Part shown: in pieces, positions 8,371 to 17,393 of the stretch
Layout of the letters: each line of letters starts with the position of its first letter
Position numbering within the stretch: the stretch's first letter is position 1
Source: Dehalococcoidia bacterium
GTDB lineage: Bacteria; Chloroflexota; Dehalococcoidia; GIF9; AB-539-J10
Length of the DNA stretch: 32,552 nucleotides
Direction of reading: 5' to 3'
Assembly: GCA_030606165.1 (NCBI GenBank)
Contig: JAUWGZ010000004.1
Location: 1 to 32,552, forward strand
Made by a program: the position numbers and the translations under genes
Notes under the pieces: generated by a model
The model's database searches: none
What the model was told of the DNA's origin: nothing
The model's input: only the letters and a program-made list of their open reading frames with translations

Positions 8371-9210
8371 TTAGTACTCGCTGGGTAACTCATTTAACTG
8401 GGCTAAGGTAAATATGGGACCGTCTTTACAAACATACTGGTTTCCTATGTTGCACCTTCCACACATTCCTATCCCGCATTTCATTTTCATCTCCAGCGAC
8501 AGGACAATCCTTTCCGGTGGAAAACCAAGGTCCCTGAGAACTGGCAGGGTAAACTTTATCATGATTGGTGGTCCGCAGACCACAGCATAGGCATTCTCCG
8601 GGCTAGGAGCAATCTCCTTGACAATATTGGGGACGACTCCCACCTTTCTTTGCCAATCCTCCTCTGCCCTATCAACAGTAAGATGTAGGTCAAGGTCAGT
8701 CCTTACTTCCCACTTCTCAAGTTCATCTCTATAAAGCAACAAGCCGGGGCTTCTGGCCCCATAGATTACTACAACATTGCCGAAGCGGCTTCTATTCTCC
8801 TGGTATAAAATGTAGTTGGTAAGCGAGCGTAAGGTAGTAAAGGCAAAACCACCCCCGATAATAATCGTATCCTTGCTTTCAAGCGCCTCTATTGGGAAAC
8901 AATTTCCGAGGGGACCTCTTACCCCGATTATTTCCCCTTCTTCCAGGTTGTGGAGTGCTGTGGTTAACACCCCCGCCTTGTTGACGGTAAATTGAAGCTC
9001 CCCTGGCTCTGTTGGAGACGAGGCTATTCCGAAGGGCGCTTCCCCTTCGCCTAGAACAGATAGCTGGGCAAACTGACCTGGCAGATAGTTGAAATTAGCT
9101 GCATCCTCATCATTGAGGAACTTGACGCTGAACGTCTTTATATTCTTGTCCTCGGTTTCGATGACAATCTTTTCTACCCTCATCGGTAATGGTAAATATG
9201 GGTTCTTCAT
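8371..9210 (-). CDS. FlxA / AsrB-like FAD-NAD(P) oxidoreductase subunit
   Basis: This 279-residue flavoprotein belongs to the ferredoxin-NADP reductase superfamily. An N-terminal FAD barrel (LPGQFAQL, then FGIASSP) is followed by a Rossmann NAD(P)-binding half (IIIGGGFAFTTLRSL and VCGPPIM). The C-terminal [2Fe-2S] loop has cysteines at about 245, 250, 253 and 261 (CGIGMCGRC...VC). Relatives include AsrB of sulfite reductase, hydrogenase gamma subunits and FlxA of the FlxABCD-HdrABC complex. Here it is followed by an HdrD-like gene and preceded by FlxB-, FlxC- and FlxD-like genes, which favours the Flx role: passing electrons from NAD(P)H to the Hdr core. There is no sulfite reductase or NiFe large subunit in the window. 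Confidence 0.88.
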   Translation of the reverse strand: MKNPYLPLPMRVEKIVIETEDKNIKTFSVKFLNDEDAANFNYLPGQFAQLSVLGEGEAPFGIASSPTEPGELQFTVNKAGVLTTALHNLEEGEIIGVRGPLGNCFPIEALESKDTIIIGGGFAFTTLRSLTNYILYQENRSRFGNVVVIYGARSPGLLLYRDELEKWEVRTDLDLHLTVDRAEEDWQRKVGVVPNIVKEIAPSPENAYAVVCGPPIMIKFTLPVLRDLGFPPERIVLSLEMKMKCGIGMCGRCNIGNQYVCKDGPIFTLAQLNELPSEY

Positions 9211-9224
9211 CTTTACCCTATGTC

Positions 9225-10250
9225 CTAACGATTTAATATGCTATTTAGTACTACCTGAATATCCAGATTCACGGGACACTCTTTAATGCACCGGCCACAC
9301 CCCACGCAGGCTGCCATACCATGATTAGCTACGAAATAGTTAAACTTGTGCATTATCCTTTGCCTGAGTCTTTCCTTGCTGCTGGGTCTGGGATTAACTC
9401 CTGAGGCCTGCAGGGTGAAATTGGGAAAGGCACAAGAATCCCAGGTACGAACCCTTTCCCCCCTTTGGCCTGTAACCTCATCAGTTATATCGAAGCAATA
9501 GCAGGTGGGACAAAGATAAGTACAAACGGCACAACCGAGGCATTTCTCAGACACCAGGTCCCAGAAGGGGTCATCAAACATACTATCCAATTTCTCCGTT
9601 ACCTTCTGCACCTCTATCTTGGATTTTATCAAAGCTTCTGCTGTCTCTATGGTGTCTCGCATTAAAGACAAACTATTGTCTTCTGCTTCCTTGAATTCGT
9701 TATGTTTTTTTGCAAGCTTCTTGCCCTTCTCAGTAACTACCTGAACGATATACTTCTGACCGATATCTACCAGAATCAGGTCTGAGCCGTCCTGGGAAAA
9801 AGGGCCCCCTCCGAGGGATGTGCAAAAACAGGTGCTGCTTGGCTGGTTACAACCTATGGCAATAATGGTTGTGTTTTTTCTCTTACCTGAGTAGTACGGG
9901 TCTTTATATAGTTGCCCATCAAATACATTATCCAGAAGGACGAGACTTCTGGCATCACAAGGGCGGATGCCGAAGATTATCCTTTGCTTCTTTTCCGATG
10001 CAGGTTCCTCTACACTCCAACCTTCTCCTTTACTCAAATCATAGCTGAACAATCTTTCTGACTGAGGGAAAAATATCTCCTTGGGAGGTTTCTTGGAGTT
10101 AATATAATCGAGGAACGCCTCGCTACCTGAGTGAATTTCTTGGAATGTAATAAAGCCGTTTTGCCCTACTGGAGCAAATACCTTATACTCCTTGATTAAG
10201 GTGTTCAGGAGACTAACTACCTCAGTTTTAGCAATTTCCAATTCTTTCAT
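9225..10250 (-). CDS. FlxB / AsrA-like 4Fe-4S dicluster protein
   Basis: This 341-residue protein has a cysteine-bearing N-terminal domain (IGCNQPSSTCFCTSLGGGP; CDARSLVLLDNVF) and a C-terminal ferredoxin region with two clusters, C237-C240-C243-C247 (CLGCAVCTYLCPTCYC) and C315-C318-C321-C325 (CVGCGRCIKECPV). This is the layout of AsrA, hydrogenase beta subunits and FlxB. It relays electrons between the flavin subunit and Hdr. AAGGTAG precedes the start. It lies 14 bp upstream of the FlxA-like gene and 26 bp after the FlxC-like gene, so the four Flx-like subunits are contiguous. Confidence 0.85.
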   Translation of the reverse strand: MKELEIAKTEVVSLLNTLIKEYKVFAPVGQNGFITFQEIHSGSEAFLDYINSKKPPKEIFFPQSERLFSYDLSKGEGWSVEEPASEKKQRIIFGIRPCDARSLVLLDNVFDGQLYKDPYYSGKRKNTTIIAIGCNQPSSTCFCTSLGGGPFSQDGSDLILVDIGQKYIVQVVTEKGKKLAKKHNEFKEAEDNSLSLMRDTIETAEALIKSKIEVQKVTEKLDSMFDDPFWDLVSEKCLGCAVCTYLCPTCYCFDITDEVTGQRGERVRTWDSCAFPNFTLQASGVNPRPSSKERLRQRIMHKFNYFVANHGMAACVGCGRCIKECPVNLDIQVVLNSILNR

Positions 10251-10276
10251 CAGCTACCTTCAGTGGTTCACCATGC

Positions 10277-11230
10277 TTACACCATCATGAATTCTTGAGG
10301 GTCATCTGGATTAAAGGTTGCCAGGGGCGGCATGTCCTCAAGACTTATTCCGGCTTCGTAATGAAATAGGTCTTTAACATCCATTTCCATCTTTTTGGTA
10401 AGCCTTCTAAGGTCAATCCCCATCGGACAGGCTCTGTCACAGCTACCACAATCAACACAACGCCCGGCAATGTGGAAGGCGCGAACGATATGAAAGATCG
10501 CGGTATCGCTGAGGTTAGTGGTCTTTCCAATCCATTGAGGCTGGGAGCTATCTACAAAGCACTCCTGGCAATAGCAGAAAGGGCAGGCATTTCTGCAGGC
10601 ATAGCATCTAATACATTTACTAACTTCATCGCTGAAACTCCGCCATCTCTCATCGTGAGATTGAGCTTCAAACTCCTTCACCTCTCTATATTCATCAACT
10701 GCTTGGTCTTCCACCACCTTGTCTCCTATCAGGACATCGTAGATTACTGGATTCCTGTGGGTACAGGTCTTGCAGGAGTTATGAAGAAATTCCTCTTTTT
10801 TGATAATCTCCCTGAGGTTGTTACCTGTAAGGATAATCGTGTCATCCTTCTCCTCGGCTTCTATTATTTCCTTCCCGTCCAGTTTGGCTTCTATCTTTCT
10901 TCTATCAATCATCCCTTTACAGGGAATACCGATGATAAATACTTGTTCTCTGGTAACCTGATTTTCCTTGATGAGGCCGATGATTGAGCGGACATCGCAG
11001 CCTTTGGCAACAATGGCAACCCTCTCTTTTGTCTTCGGTAGATACTTGGCGAGATTATTCTCACAATTTACATTCCAGATAAGCCTGTCTGCTTCCGAGG
11101 TGCTCCTGACAAAACAAGGAGTGCTCCGCAGAGGGACGCTGCCTTTTTCAAATCCAATTATGAGGTCAACCCTCTTCTCGTCAAGCAGTTTCTTGGCTAT
11201 ATCTCTTATGGCAACGGATGTATTCAACAT
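10277..11230 (-). CDS. FlxC-like 4Fe-4S protein
   Basis: This 317-residue protein has a roughly 200-residue N-terminal domain with KGCDVRSIIGLI and SCKTCTHRNP, distantly like the FlxB/FrhB-type fold. Two 4Fe-4S motifs follow: C206-C209-C212-C216 (CIRCYACRNACPFCYC) and C258-C261-C264-C268 (CVDCGSCDRACPM). It is a paralogue-like partner of the following FlxB-like gene and would be an electron-relay subunit in the cytoplasmic complex. A ribosome site (AAGGCAGG) sits just before ATG, and the gene begins 9 bp after the MvhD-like gene. The exact assignment FlxC versus a second FlxB rests on gene order. Confidence 0.8.
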   Translation of the reverse strand: MLNTSVAIRDIAKKLLDEKRVDLIIGFEKGSVPLRSTPCFVRSTSEADRLIWNVNCENNLAKYLPKTKERVAIVAKGCDVRSIIGLIKENQVTREQVFIIGIPCKGMIDRRKIEAKLDGKEIIEAEEKDDTIILTGNNLREIIKKEEFLHNSCKTCTHRNPVIYDVLIGDKVVEDQAVDEYREVKEFEAQSHDERWRSFSDEVSKCIRCYACRNACPFCYCQECFVDSSQPQWIGKTTNLSDTAIFHIVRAFHIAGRCVDCGSCDRACPMGIDLRRLTKKMEMDVKDLFHYEAGISLEDMPPLATFNPDDPQEFMMV

Positions 11231-11239
11231 AAACCTGCC

Positions 11240-11710
11240 TTAACCCTGTTTTCGAACCAATCTCGTTGCTGGTCCCAAGGTCCTTACATCTTCGGTAACC
11301 TTTTGGACAAGCTCGGCAAACCTTTTCCCTTCAGCTGCAGATATCCAGGCAAATTGCACTCGCCCTTTCTCAATACCTAAATATTCAAGAAAATTATTTA
11401 GAATAGCGAACTTTCTTCTAGCTACGTAGTTACCGCTGATATAATGACAATCGCCAGGGTGACACCCTGAAACAAGAACACCGTCAGCCCCATGCTGCAG
11501 GCATCTTAGAATTAGTAACGGGCTGATCCTGCCTGAACAGGGAACACGGATAATCCGGGTATTGGGAGGGTATTGAAGGCGGCTTACCCCGGCCAAGTCT
11601 GCCCCGGCATAACTACACCAGTTACAAAGAAATGCGATTATCTTGGGTTCCCATTCGTCTACTTTTTCCCTAGGTTGTTGGATTTGATTTTCCATTATGT
11701 TGAGTTCCAT
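11240..11710 (-). CDS. MvhD / FlxD-like [2Fe-2S] linker subunit
   Basis: This 156-residue protein shows the conserved MvhD cysteines: CNWCSYAG (C29, C32), PCSGRI (C58), C70 and SGCHPGDCHY (C83, C88). In methanogens and Flx systems this subunit is the electron bridge between an electron-donor module and HdrA. It lies directly after the HdrA-containing fusion gene and before the FlxC-like gene, exactly where such a bridge would be expected. A second in-frame ATG five codons downstream could be the true start, because neither has a strong ribosome site. Typical MvhD length is close to 130-150 residues, so either fits. Confidence 0.9.
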   Translation of the reverse strand: MELNIMENQIQQPREKVDEWEPKIIAFLCNWCSYAGADLAGVSRLQYPPNTRIIRVPCSGRISPLLILRCLQHGADGVLVSGCHPGDCHYISGNYVARRKFAILNNFLEYLGIEKGRVQFAWISAAEGKRFAELVQKVTEDVRTLGPATRLVRKQG

Positions 11711-11731
11711 TTCTTAAGCTCATTGTAATTA

Positions 11732-14700
11732 CTAAGAGGCATCAATCGCAGCCAAAATCTGAGTATCGCTAAATCCCTTTATGTTTATAGCACCACATAT
11801 ACAGGAGGAAACACATGCTCCACATCCCTTGCATAGAGCCTCATTAATCACCGCTACCTTCTCCTCATCATCAATCTCTATTGCCTGGAAGGGACAGATC
11901 AATTGGCAAACACCGCAACCACTGCACTTGTTCTTATTGACAAACGAGACTAATCCGCCTACTTCAATTACGTCTTTAGATAAGATAGTACCAGCCCGGG
12001 ATGCAGCAGCCTTAGCCTGGGCAATACTTTCATCAGTAAACTTGGGGCTATGAGCGAGACCACACATAAACACACCTTCGGTAGCGAAGTCCACAGGGCG
12101 TAGTTTCACATGGGCTTCTAACAAAAAGCCATCCTCGTTTAATGGCACTTTGAATAATTGGGACAGTCTTTTGTTGTCGGCGGCAGGAATAGTAGCCACT
12201 CCCAGGGCCAGTATGTCCGTATCTATGATTAAATCCTCACCGGATAGTGGGTCTTTCGCGGTAACCCTCAGCAGATTCTGATTGTCTTCTGTTACAGTTT
12301 CTACCCTGGGCTTATCATCTACTTCATAACGAACGAATATCACCCCACGCTCCCTGGCTTCGCGGTAGTAATCTTCCTTAAATCCGTAAGTTCTCATATC
12401 CCGATAGAGGATAAAGACATTCATCTCAGGGTTCACATTTTTTAGTTTCAAGGCACATTTTATCGACTCACTGCAGCACACCCTGCTGCAATAGGGTCGT
12501 CCATCTTCTCTGGAACCCACGCATTGAATGACCACCAGGTTATTACAGCTCGTAATCCTACCGTTGCCTTTAGCGATCTCACCCTCTAATTCCAGTAAGG
12601 TCATCACCCTGGGGTCTTTGCCATAAAGGTATTCACTAGGTTTATGCTCCTCGCCACCACTGGCAATAATGACTACTCCATGCTTGAGTTCGTGGGAATC
12701 CTGGTTAGGACCAACCGCTATCTTGGTGGTGAAATTCCCTACATAGCCGGTGGCTTCAACGATATCCGAATTGGTATACACTTGGATTAAGCGATTTTCA
12801 GAAACCCTGGTGATAAGGTCTCGAAGATAGGTCTGGACATCGTTACCCTCAAGAGTATGTTGTATTCTTCTGGCTATTCCACCCAGTTGGTCGCTTTTCT
12901 CAACCAGGTAGACCTCAAATCCCTGTTCAGCCAGGTTCAAGGCAGCCACCATCCCAGCTATTCCACCGCCAATGACCAGGCCACTATGAATTACCTCCAG
13001 AGGCGTCTGCTCGACAGGCTGGAGCAGCCTGGCTTTGGCTATTGCCATACTTACTAACTCCTTAGCTTTCTCAGTAGCTTCCACCGGATACTCTTTATGC
13101 ACCCAAGAGCATTGGTCTCGAATGTTAGCCATCTCAAATAAATATCTGCTTAACCCTGCCTCCCTAATTGTCTCTTGAAATAGAGGTTCGTGGGTCCGGG
13201 GAGTACAAGAAGCAACTACCACTCGATTGAGGTTATGCTCTCTAATCTTCTCCTTTATCCTTTCTTGGGTATCCTCGGAGCAGGAGTATAGATTGTCCTC
13301 GGCATAGACTACGTTAGGAAGTAAACTCACATACTCTTTAACCTGGGGTACATCCACTACTCCACCAATATTGATGCCACAGTGGCAAATAAAAACACCA
13401 ATCCTCGGTGGCTCTCCCTTTATATCTCTTTCTGGGGGGTATTCCTTTCTTTTTATCAAGCTATTACGCACTGGGGAAAGAGAAGCAGCGGCAGAAGCTG
13501 CGGCGGCACTCGCCTGCGTCACCGTCTCAGGAATGTCCTTGGGACCCTGGAAAGCTCCGCAAATGAATATGTCTGGCTTAGAGCTCTCAACTGGAGAAAA
13601 ATTGTCAGTTTGGCAAAATCCATATTTATTAAGCTCAATACCCAGTATATTCGCCAGCTTCTCAGCTTCTTTGGGTGGCTCAAGCCCAACTGAGAGAACG
13701 ACCAGGTCAAACTCCTCCTTTATTAGCTTGCCATCCTCAGTTTCATACTTTATTGTCAGATTCTTTGTCTCTGCTATCTCCTCTATTACTGATGGCCTGC
13801 ACCTGATAAACCTCACCCCGTATTCGGTCATGGCCCTGTCATAATAGGCCTCAAACCCTTTGCCGAAAGTCCGTATATCTATAAAGAAGATAGTAGCCTC
13901 AACCGAATCATTATGTTCCTTAGCTACTACTGCTTCTTTGATAGCGTAGGTACAGCAGACTGAGGAGCAATAGCCACGCTCTGGAGCCGTTCCTCGTGAG
14001 CCGACGCATTGAATCCAGGCAATCTTTTGTGCCTTTTGCCTGTCAGAAGGTCTTAGTAACTCACCCTCATACGGTCCAGAGGCACTTAGAATCCGCTCAA
14101 ACTCAATACTAGTGATGACATTGGGGAAATTACCATACCCGTATTGCGAGACAGGGCGAGGATCAAATTCATTAAAGCCGGGGCATGCGACAATAGACCC
14201 TACCTTCAGCTCAATTAACTGATCGGTCTGCGTGAAATCAATAGCGTCCGCTTCGCAGAATTCTTCGCAGATTTTGCATTTCCCGGTAGCAAAATGAACA
14301 CATTTGTCACGATCCACTGTGGCAACATTAGGAATTGCCTGAGGAAATGGAATATAGATAGGAGCTCTTGAGTCCAAACCCATCTCAAATTCAGAGAGGA
14401 TCGGGATTGGCTTCTTCGGTGTAATATCTTCGAGCTTGATTGCCCCCGTAGGACAAACGAAAGCACAAGCCCCGCATGCTATGCAAGCATCAAAGTCTAC
14501 GTCCAGGGTTCCTTGAAAAGGAGTTTGTACTTTACGCTCAACCCCCCGGCCAACAAAATTGATCGCGCTTACTCCAATCCTTTCTTCGCAAACTCGGGCA
14601 CACAAGCCGCAGAGAATGCAGAGGTTTTCTGGGTCTTTTATTTTGAACCTCGTTTTTTCAACACCATATTCTTTAGCTAAATCCTGAATTACCTTAGCCT

Positions 14701-14998
14701 GGGGGGCACGAGCAAGCATAAGCTCAATGAGCATCTTGCGGTCTCTTATCACAGTGTCACTCTTGGTCTTAACTACCAGTCCCTCTTCCACAGGGTAAAC
14801 GCAGGAAGTGACTATCCTCGACCTCCGCCCTCGAAAAATCTCCACGATGCAAAGCCGACAACCTCCATAGGGAGTCAGAGCCCGATGATAGCAAAGTGTA
14901 GGTATATTAATACCAACACTTCTAGCTGCCTCTAGTATTGTCGTCCCTTCCTTAGCCCTGACTTCCTTGCCGTCAATCTCTAAAGTTATTTCAGCCAT
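11732..14998 (-). CDS. NuoG-head / HdrA-remainder / HdrA fusion (1088 aa)
   Basis: Domain order: a NuoG-type [2Fe-2S] ferredoxin (C36, C47, C50, C66); two 4Fe-4S clusters (C127-C137 and C172-C182); then HdrA sequence entering at SRAPIYIPFPQAIPN (about 210) and running to about 510 without any preceding FAD Rossmann loop; then a second, complete HdrA (CHCGINIGG at 529, VIGGGIAGM at 666-674, CVGSRE with YCSRVCC) ending in two more 4Fe-4S motifs (C1025 and C1056 onward). The segment missing before residue 210 is the part encoded by the first gene of the operon, so HdrA copy 1 appears split. The His-Cys cluster of true NuoG is absent. HdrA is the flavin bifurcation subunit in Hdr complexes. It is flanked by NuoF (10 bp) and MvhD (21 bp) and acts in the cytoplasm. 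Confidence 0.9.
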   Translation of the reverse strand: MAEITLEIDGKEVRAKEGTTILEAARSVGINIPTLCYHRALTPYGGCRLCIVEIFRGRRSRIVTSCVYPVEEGLVVKTKSDTVIRDRKMLIELMLARAPQAKVIQDLAKEYGVEKTRFKIKDPENLCILCGLCARVCEERIGVSAINFVGRGVERKVQTPFQGTLDVDFDACIACGACAFVCPTGAIKLEDITPKKPIPILSEFEMGLDSRAPIYIPFPQAIPNVATVDRDKCVHFATGKCKICEEFCEADAIDFTQTDQLIELKVGSIVACPGFNEFDPRPVSQYGYGNFPNVITSIEFERILSASGPYEGELLRPSDRQKAQKIAWIQCVGSRGTAPERGYCSSVCCTYAIKEAVVAKEHNDSVEATIFFIDIRTFGKGFEAYYDRAMTEYGVRFIRCRPSVIEEIAETKNLTIKYETEDGKLIKEEFDLVVLSVGLEPPKEAEKLANILGIELNKYGFCQTDNFSPVESSKPDIFICGAFQGPKDIPETVTQASAAAASAAASLSPVRNSLIKRKEYPPERDIKGEPPRIGVFICHCGINIGGVVDVPQVKEYVSLLPNVVYAEDNLYSCSEDTQERIKEKIREHNLNRVVVASCTPRTHEPLFQETIREAGLSRYLFEMANIRDQCSWVHKEYPVEATEKAKELVSMAIAKARLLQPVEQTPLEVIHSGLVIGGGIAGMVAALNLAEQGFEVYLVEKSDQLGGIARRIQHTLEGNDVQTYLRDLITRVSENRLIQVYTNSDIVEATGYVGNFTTKIAVGPNQDSHELKHGVVIIASGGEEHKPSEYLYGKDPRVMTLLELEGEIAKGNGRITSCNNLVVIQCVGSREDGRPYCSRVCCSESIKCALKLKNVNPEMNVFILYRDMRTYGFKEDYYREARERGVIFVRYEVDDKPRVETVTEDNQNLLRVTAKDPLSGEDLIIDTDILALGVATIPAADNKRLSQLFKVPLNEDGFLLEAHVKLRPVDFATEGVFMCGLAHSPKFTDESIAQAKAAASRAGTILSKDVIEVGGLVSFVNKNKCSGCGVCQLICPFQAIEIDDEEKVAVINEALCKGCGACVSSCICGAINIKGFSDTQILAAIDAS

Positions 14999-15008
14999 TC
15001 TGGTCTCC

Positions 15009-16931
15009 CTATTCCTTGCCCCTTACCAGGACCCTTTCATCCTCCGGCAGGGATGGTGGCACAGGCTCACCCGAAATCCTTTTAACCGCATCGAAGCGAG
15101 GTGGACAGAGGTCAAAGCAGTTGCCACACTTAGTACACTTAGACTGATCAATGACATGAATCTGGTTCTTACCACCGCTTATAGCCTCCGCGGGGCAGCT
15201 TCTCAGACAAATCATACAAGCTTGGCATTTGGCTGGGTCAATATAATACGACACCAATTCTTTGCAGCCATATGCAGGACATTTTTTCTCTTTGATATGT
15301 GCTTCATACTCATCCCTGAAGTATTGGATAGTGGTCAAAACTGGATTGGGTGCGGTTGCTCCCAAAGCACAGAGAGACGTATCCTTGATTACTTCAGACA
15401 ACTCCTCCAGAAGCTCGATATCTCCTTCCCTACCCCTTCCTCCACAGATATCAGTCAAAATTTCCAGCATCTGTTTGATGCCCTCTCGGCACGGGGTGCA
15501 CTTCCCGCAAGATTCATCAGCGAGGAAATCAAGAAAATACCTGGCCGTGTCAACCATGCACGTATCCTCATCCATGACAATCATGCCCCCCGACCCCATC
15601 ATGGAGCCCAACCTGGCAAGCTCATCAAAATCTACGCGAGAATCAAGAAATTGCTCAGGAATACAACCCCCAGATGGCCCGCCGGTTTGAACCGCCTTGA
15701 ACTTCTTGCCTCCTGGAATACCTCCTCCAATCTTATAGACGATATCCCGCAGAGTAATCCCCATAGGTACTTCAACCAGTCCCGTGTTGTTCACCTTGCC
15801 CACCAGCGAGAAAATCTTGGTCCCTTTGCTTCCCCCGGTGCCGATTGAGGTATACCAGGTAGCTCCATTATTGATTATGAGGGGTATGTTGGCCCACGTC
15901 TCCACATTGTTCAAACAACTGGGCCTGTCCCAAATGCCCTTCTTCGAGGTATGAATATATTTCGGTCTAGGCTCCCCCACGTTGCCTTCTATCGCTGTCA
16001 TCAGTGCGCTAGACTCGCCGGAGACGAAAGCCCCAGCTCCTCGGTGCACCTTAACAGTGAAATCAAAGCCTGAGCCGAGGATATTTTCCCCAAGAAAACC
16101 ATATTCCTCAGCCTGCTTGATAGCGATGGTCACATTCTCTGTTGCTAAGGGGTATTCCTGCCGAACGTAAATAAAACCTTTGCGGGAACCAATAGCATAA
16201 GCTCCGATGCTCAACCCCTCGAGGACTGAATGAGGGTTCCCCTCGAGAAGAGCCCTATCCATAAAAGCTCCAGGGTCTCCCTCATCTGCATTGACAATTA
16301 CATATTTGATCTCCCCTTGAGCATTGCGACATTCTTCCCACTTTCTCCATGCAGGAAACCCACCGCCTCCTCTCCCTCTCAGGTTGGATTTTTTAACTTC
16401 TTCCAATACTTGCTCGGGGGGCATCTGGGAAAGGACTTTCGCTAAAGCAGAATAGCCGCTGAGTGCCAGATAGTCATCGATGCTTTTAGGGTCAAGCTTA
16501 ATATTATTGCCGATGAGGAGCCGCATCTGATTCTTATAGAATGGTATCTCAGATTCGCGGACTGCCTTCTCGCTCGTGGTGGGATCAACATAAAGCAACC
16601 TATTGATGACCTTCTTGGCAAGTATGGTCTGAGAAATGATCTCTCCTGCATCCCCCGGCTGCACTTGAAGATAGCATATCTTCTCAGGGTAAATCACAAC
16701 CACAGTACCCCTCTCACAGAAGCCGGGGCAGCCTGTTTCCTTGATATCTACTTTATCCTCAAGCCCATGCTTTTTAATCTCCTTTTTAAGGGCAGCGACA
16801 ACTTTCTCTGCGCCAAGAGCAAGGCAACCGGTTCCAGTACATACAGCAATGCAAGACTTATTTGGGTCTCTTTTCGATAAAATGCCCTTCCTGAGCTCTT
16901 CCAATTCAGCAGGCGAATTTATCTTTGGCAT
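15009..16931 (-). CDS. NuoF / HndC-like NADH-binding diaphorase subunit
   Basis: This 640-residue protein has a thioredoxin-like [2Fe-2S] N-terminus (CTGTGC near 31-36, GCPGFC near 66-71). The FMN/NADH domain follows (GRGGGGFPAWRKWEECR; GAYAIGSRKGFIYVRQEYP; GAGAFVSGESSAL). The 4Fe-4S motif CGKCTPC is at 475-481 with C521. Two C-terminal ferredoxin clusters start at C569 and C599. This is the architecture of HndC/HydB-type subunits of electron-bifurcating hydrogenases, longer than the minimal NuoF of complex I. It would oxidise or reduce NAD(P)(H). It lies between NuoE (9 bp) and the HdrA fusion (10 bp). The presence of this module together with the FlxA-like subunit is unusual. Confidence 0.92.
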   Translation of the reverse strand: MPKINSPAELEELRKGILSKRDPNKSCIAVCTGTGCLALGAEKVVAALKKEIKKHGLEDKVDIKETGCPGFCERGTVVVIYPEKICYLQVQPGDAGEIISQTILAKKVINRLLYVDPTTSEKAVRESEIPFYKNQMRLLIGNNIKLDPKSIDDYLALSGYSALAKVLSQMPPEQVLEEVKKSNLRGRGGGGFPAWRKWEECRNAQGEIKYVIVNADEGDPGAFMDRALLEGNPHSVLEGLSIGAYAIGSRKGFIYVRQEYPLATENVTIAIKQAEEYGFLGENILGSGFDFTVKVHRGAGAFVSGESSALMTAIEGNVGEPRPKYIHTSKKGIWDRPSCLNNVETWANIPLIINNGATWYTSIGTGGSKGTKIFSLVGKVNNTGLVEVPMGITLRDIVYKIGGGIPGGKKFKAVQTGGPSGGCIPEQFLDSRVDFDELARLGSMMGSGGMIVMDEDTCMVDTARYFLDFLADESCGKCTPCREGIKQMLEILTDICGGRGREGDIELLEELSEVIKDTSLCALGATAPNPVLTTIQYFRDEYEAHIKEKKCPAYGCKELVSYYIDPAKCQACMICLRSCPAEAISGGKNQIHVIDQSKCTKCGNCFDLCPPRFDAVKRISGEPVPPSLPEDERVLVRGKE

Positions 16932-16940
16932 AACTTTCCC

Positions 16941-17393
16941 TTAATCATAGCTTTTTAGTATCTCCTCTGCCTTGGCTGGCATTATCTTGCCATGGTATTC
17001 ACCATCAACTAGCATCACTGGTCCCAAAGCGCAGCAGCCGAGGCAATTGACCCTTTCCAGGGTGAACTTCATGTCCTGGGTTGTCTCCCCAGGGTTTATG
17101 CCAAGAATGTCTCTTATCCTATCCATGACCCTGGGGCCACCCCGTACCTGGCAGGCAGTACCCAAGCAGACGTTTACTAAATGCCTGCCCCTCGGTTCTA
17201 GGCTCATACTCTTATAGAAGCTAGCTACCCGATATATCTGACTTAGCGGAACCTGGAGTCTCTCGTTTATCCGCTGTACAGCTTCCTTCGGAACCCAGTT
17301 CAATTCCCTCTGCACGTCCAGTAGTAACTGGATCAAAACCCCTTCCTCGCCTGCATATTTATCTATGATTTGGTCAATCTTTTCCTGGTCCAT
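16941..17393 (-). CDS. NuoE / HndA-like [2Fe-2S] subunit
   Basis: This 150-residue protein has the NuoE pattern: a helical N-terminal domain (residues 1-70) and a thioredoxin-like [2Fe-2S] domain with C76-x4-C81 (VCLGTACQVRG) and C117-x3-C121 (NCLGCCALGP). It partners NuoF to carry electrons from the FMN. Its start overlaps the end of the HdrA-N gene by 20 bp, and the ribosome site AAGAGGAA lies inside that upstream gene, so the two are translationally coupled. Length is normal. Confidence 0.92.
   Translation of the reverse strand: MDQEKIDQIIDKYAGEEGVLIQLLLDVQRELNWVPKEAVQRINERLQVPLSQIYRVASFYKSMSLEPRGRHLVNVCLGTACQVRGGPRVMDRIRDILGINPGETTQDMKFTLERVNCLGCCALGPVMLVDGEYHGKIMPAKAEEILKSYD

Noticed and set aside
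8371..11230. Anaerobic sulfite reductase AsrA/AsrB or NiFe hydrogenase beta/gamma subunits
   Set aside because: The folds match, but no AsrC siroheme protein and no hydrogenase large or small subunit are in the window, while MvhD and HdrA neighbours fit the Flx-Hdr arrangement.
14967..15848. 293-codon plus-strand frame opposite the NuoF-like gene
   Set aside because: It lies wholly antisense to a gene with clear catalytic and cluster motifs, its translation has no recognisable domain, and it has no ribosome site.
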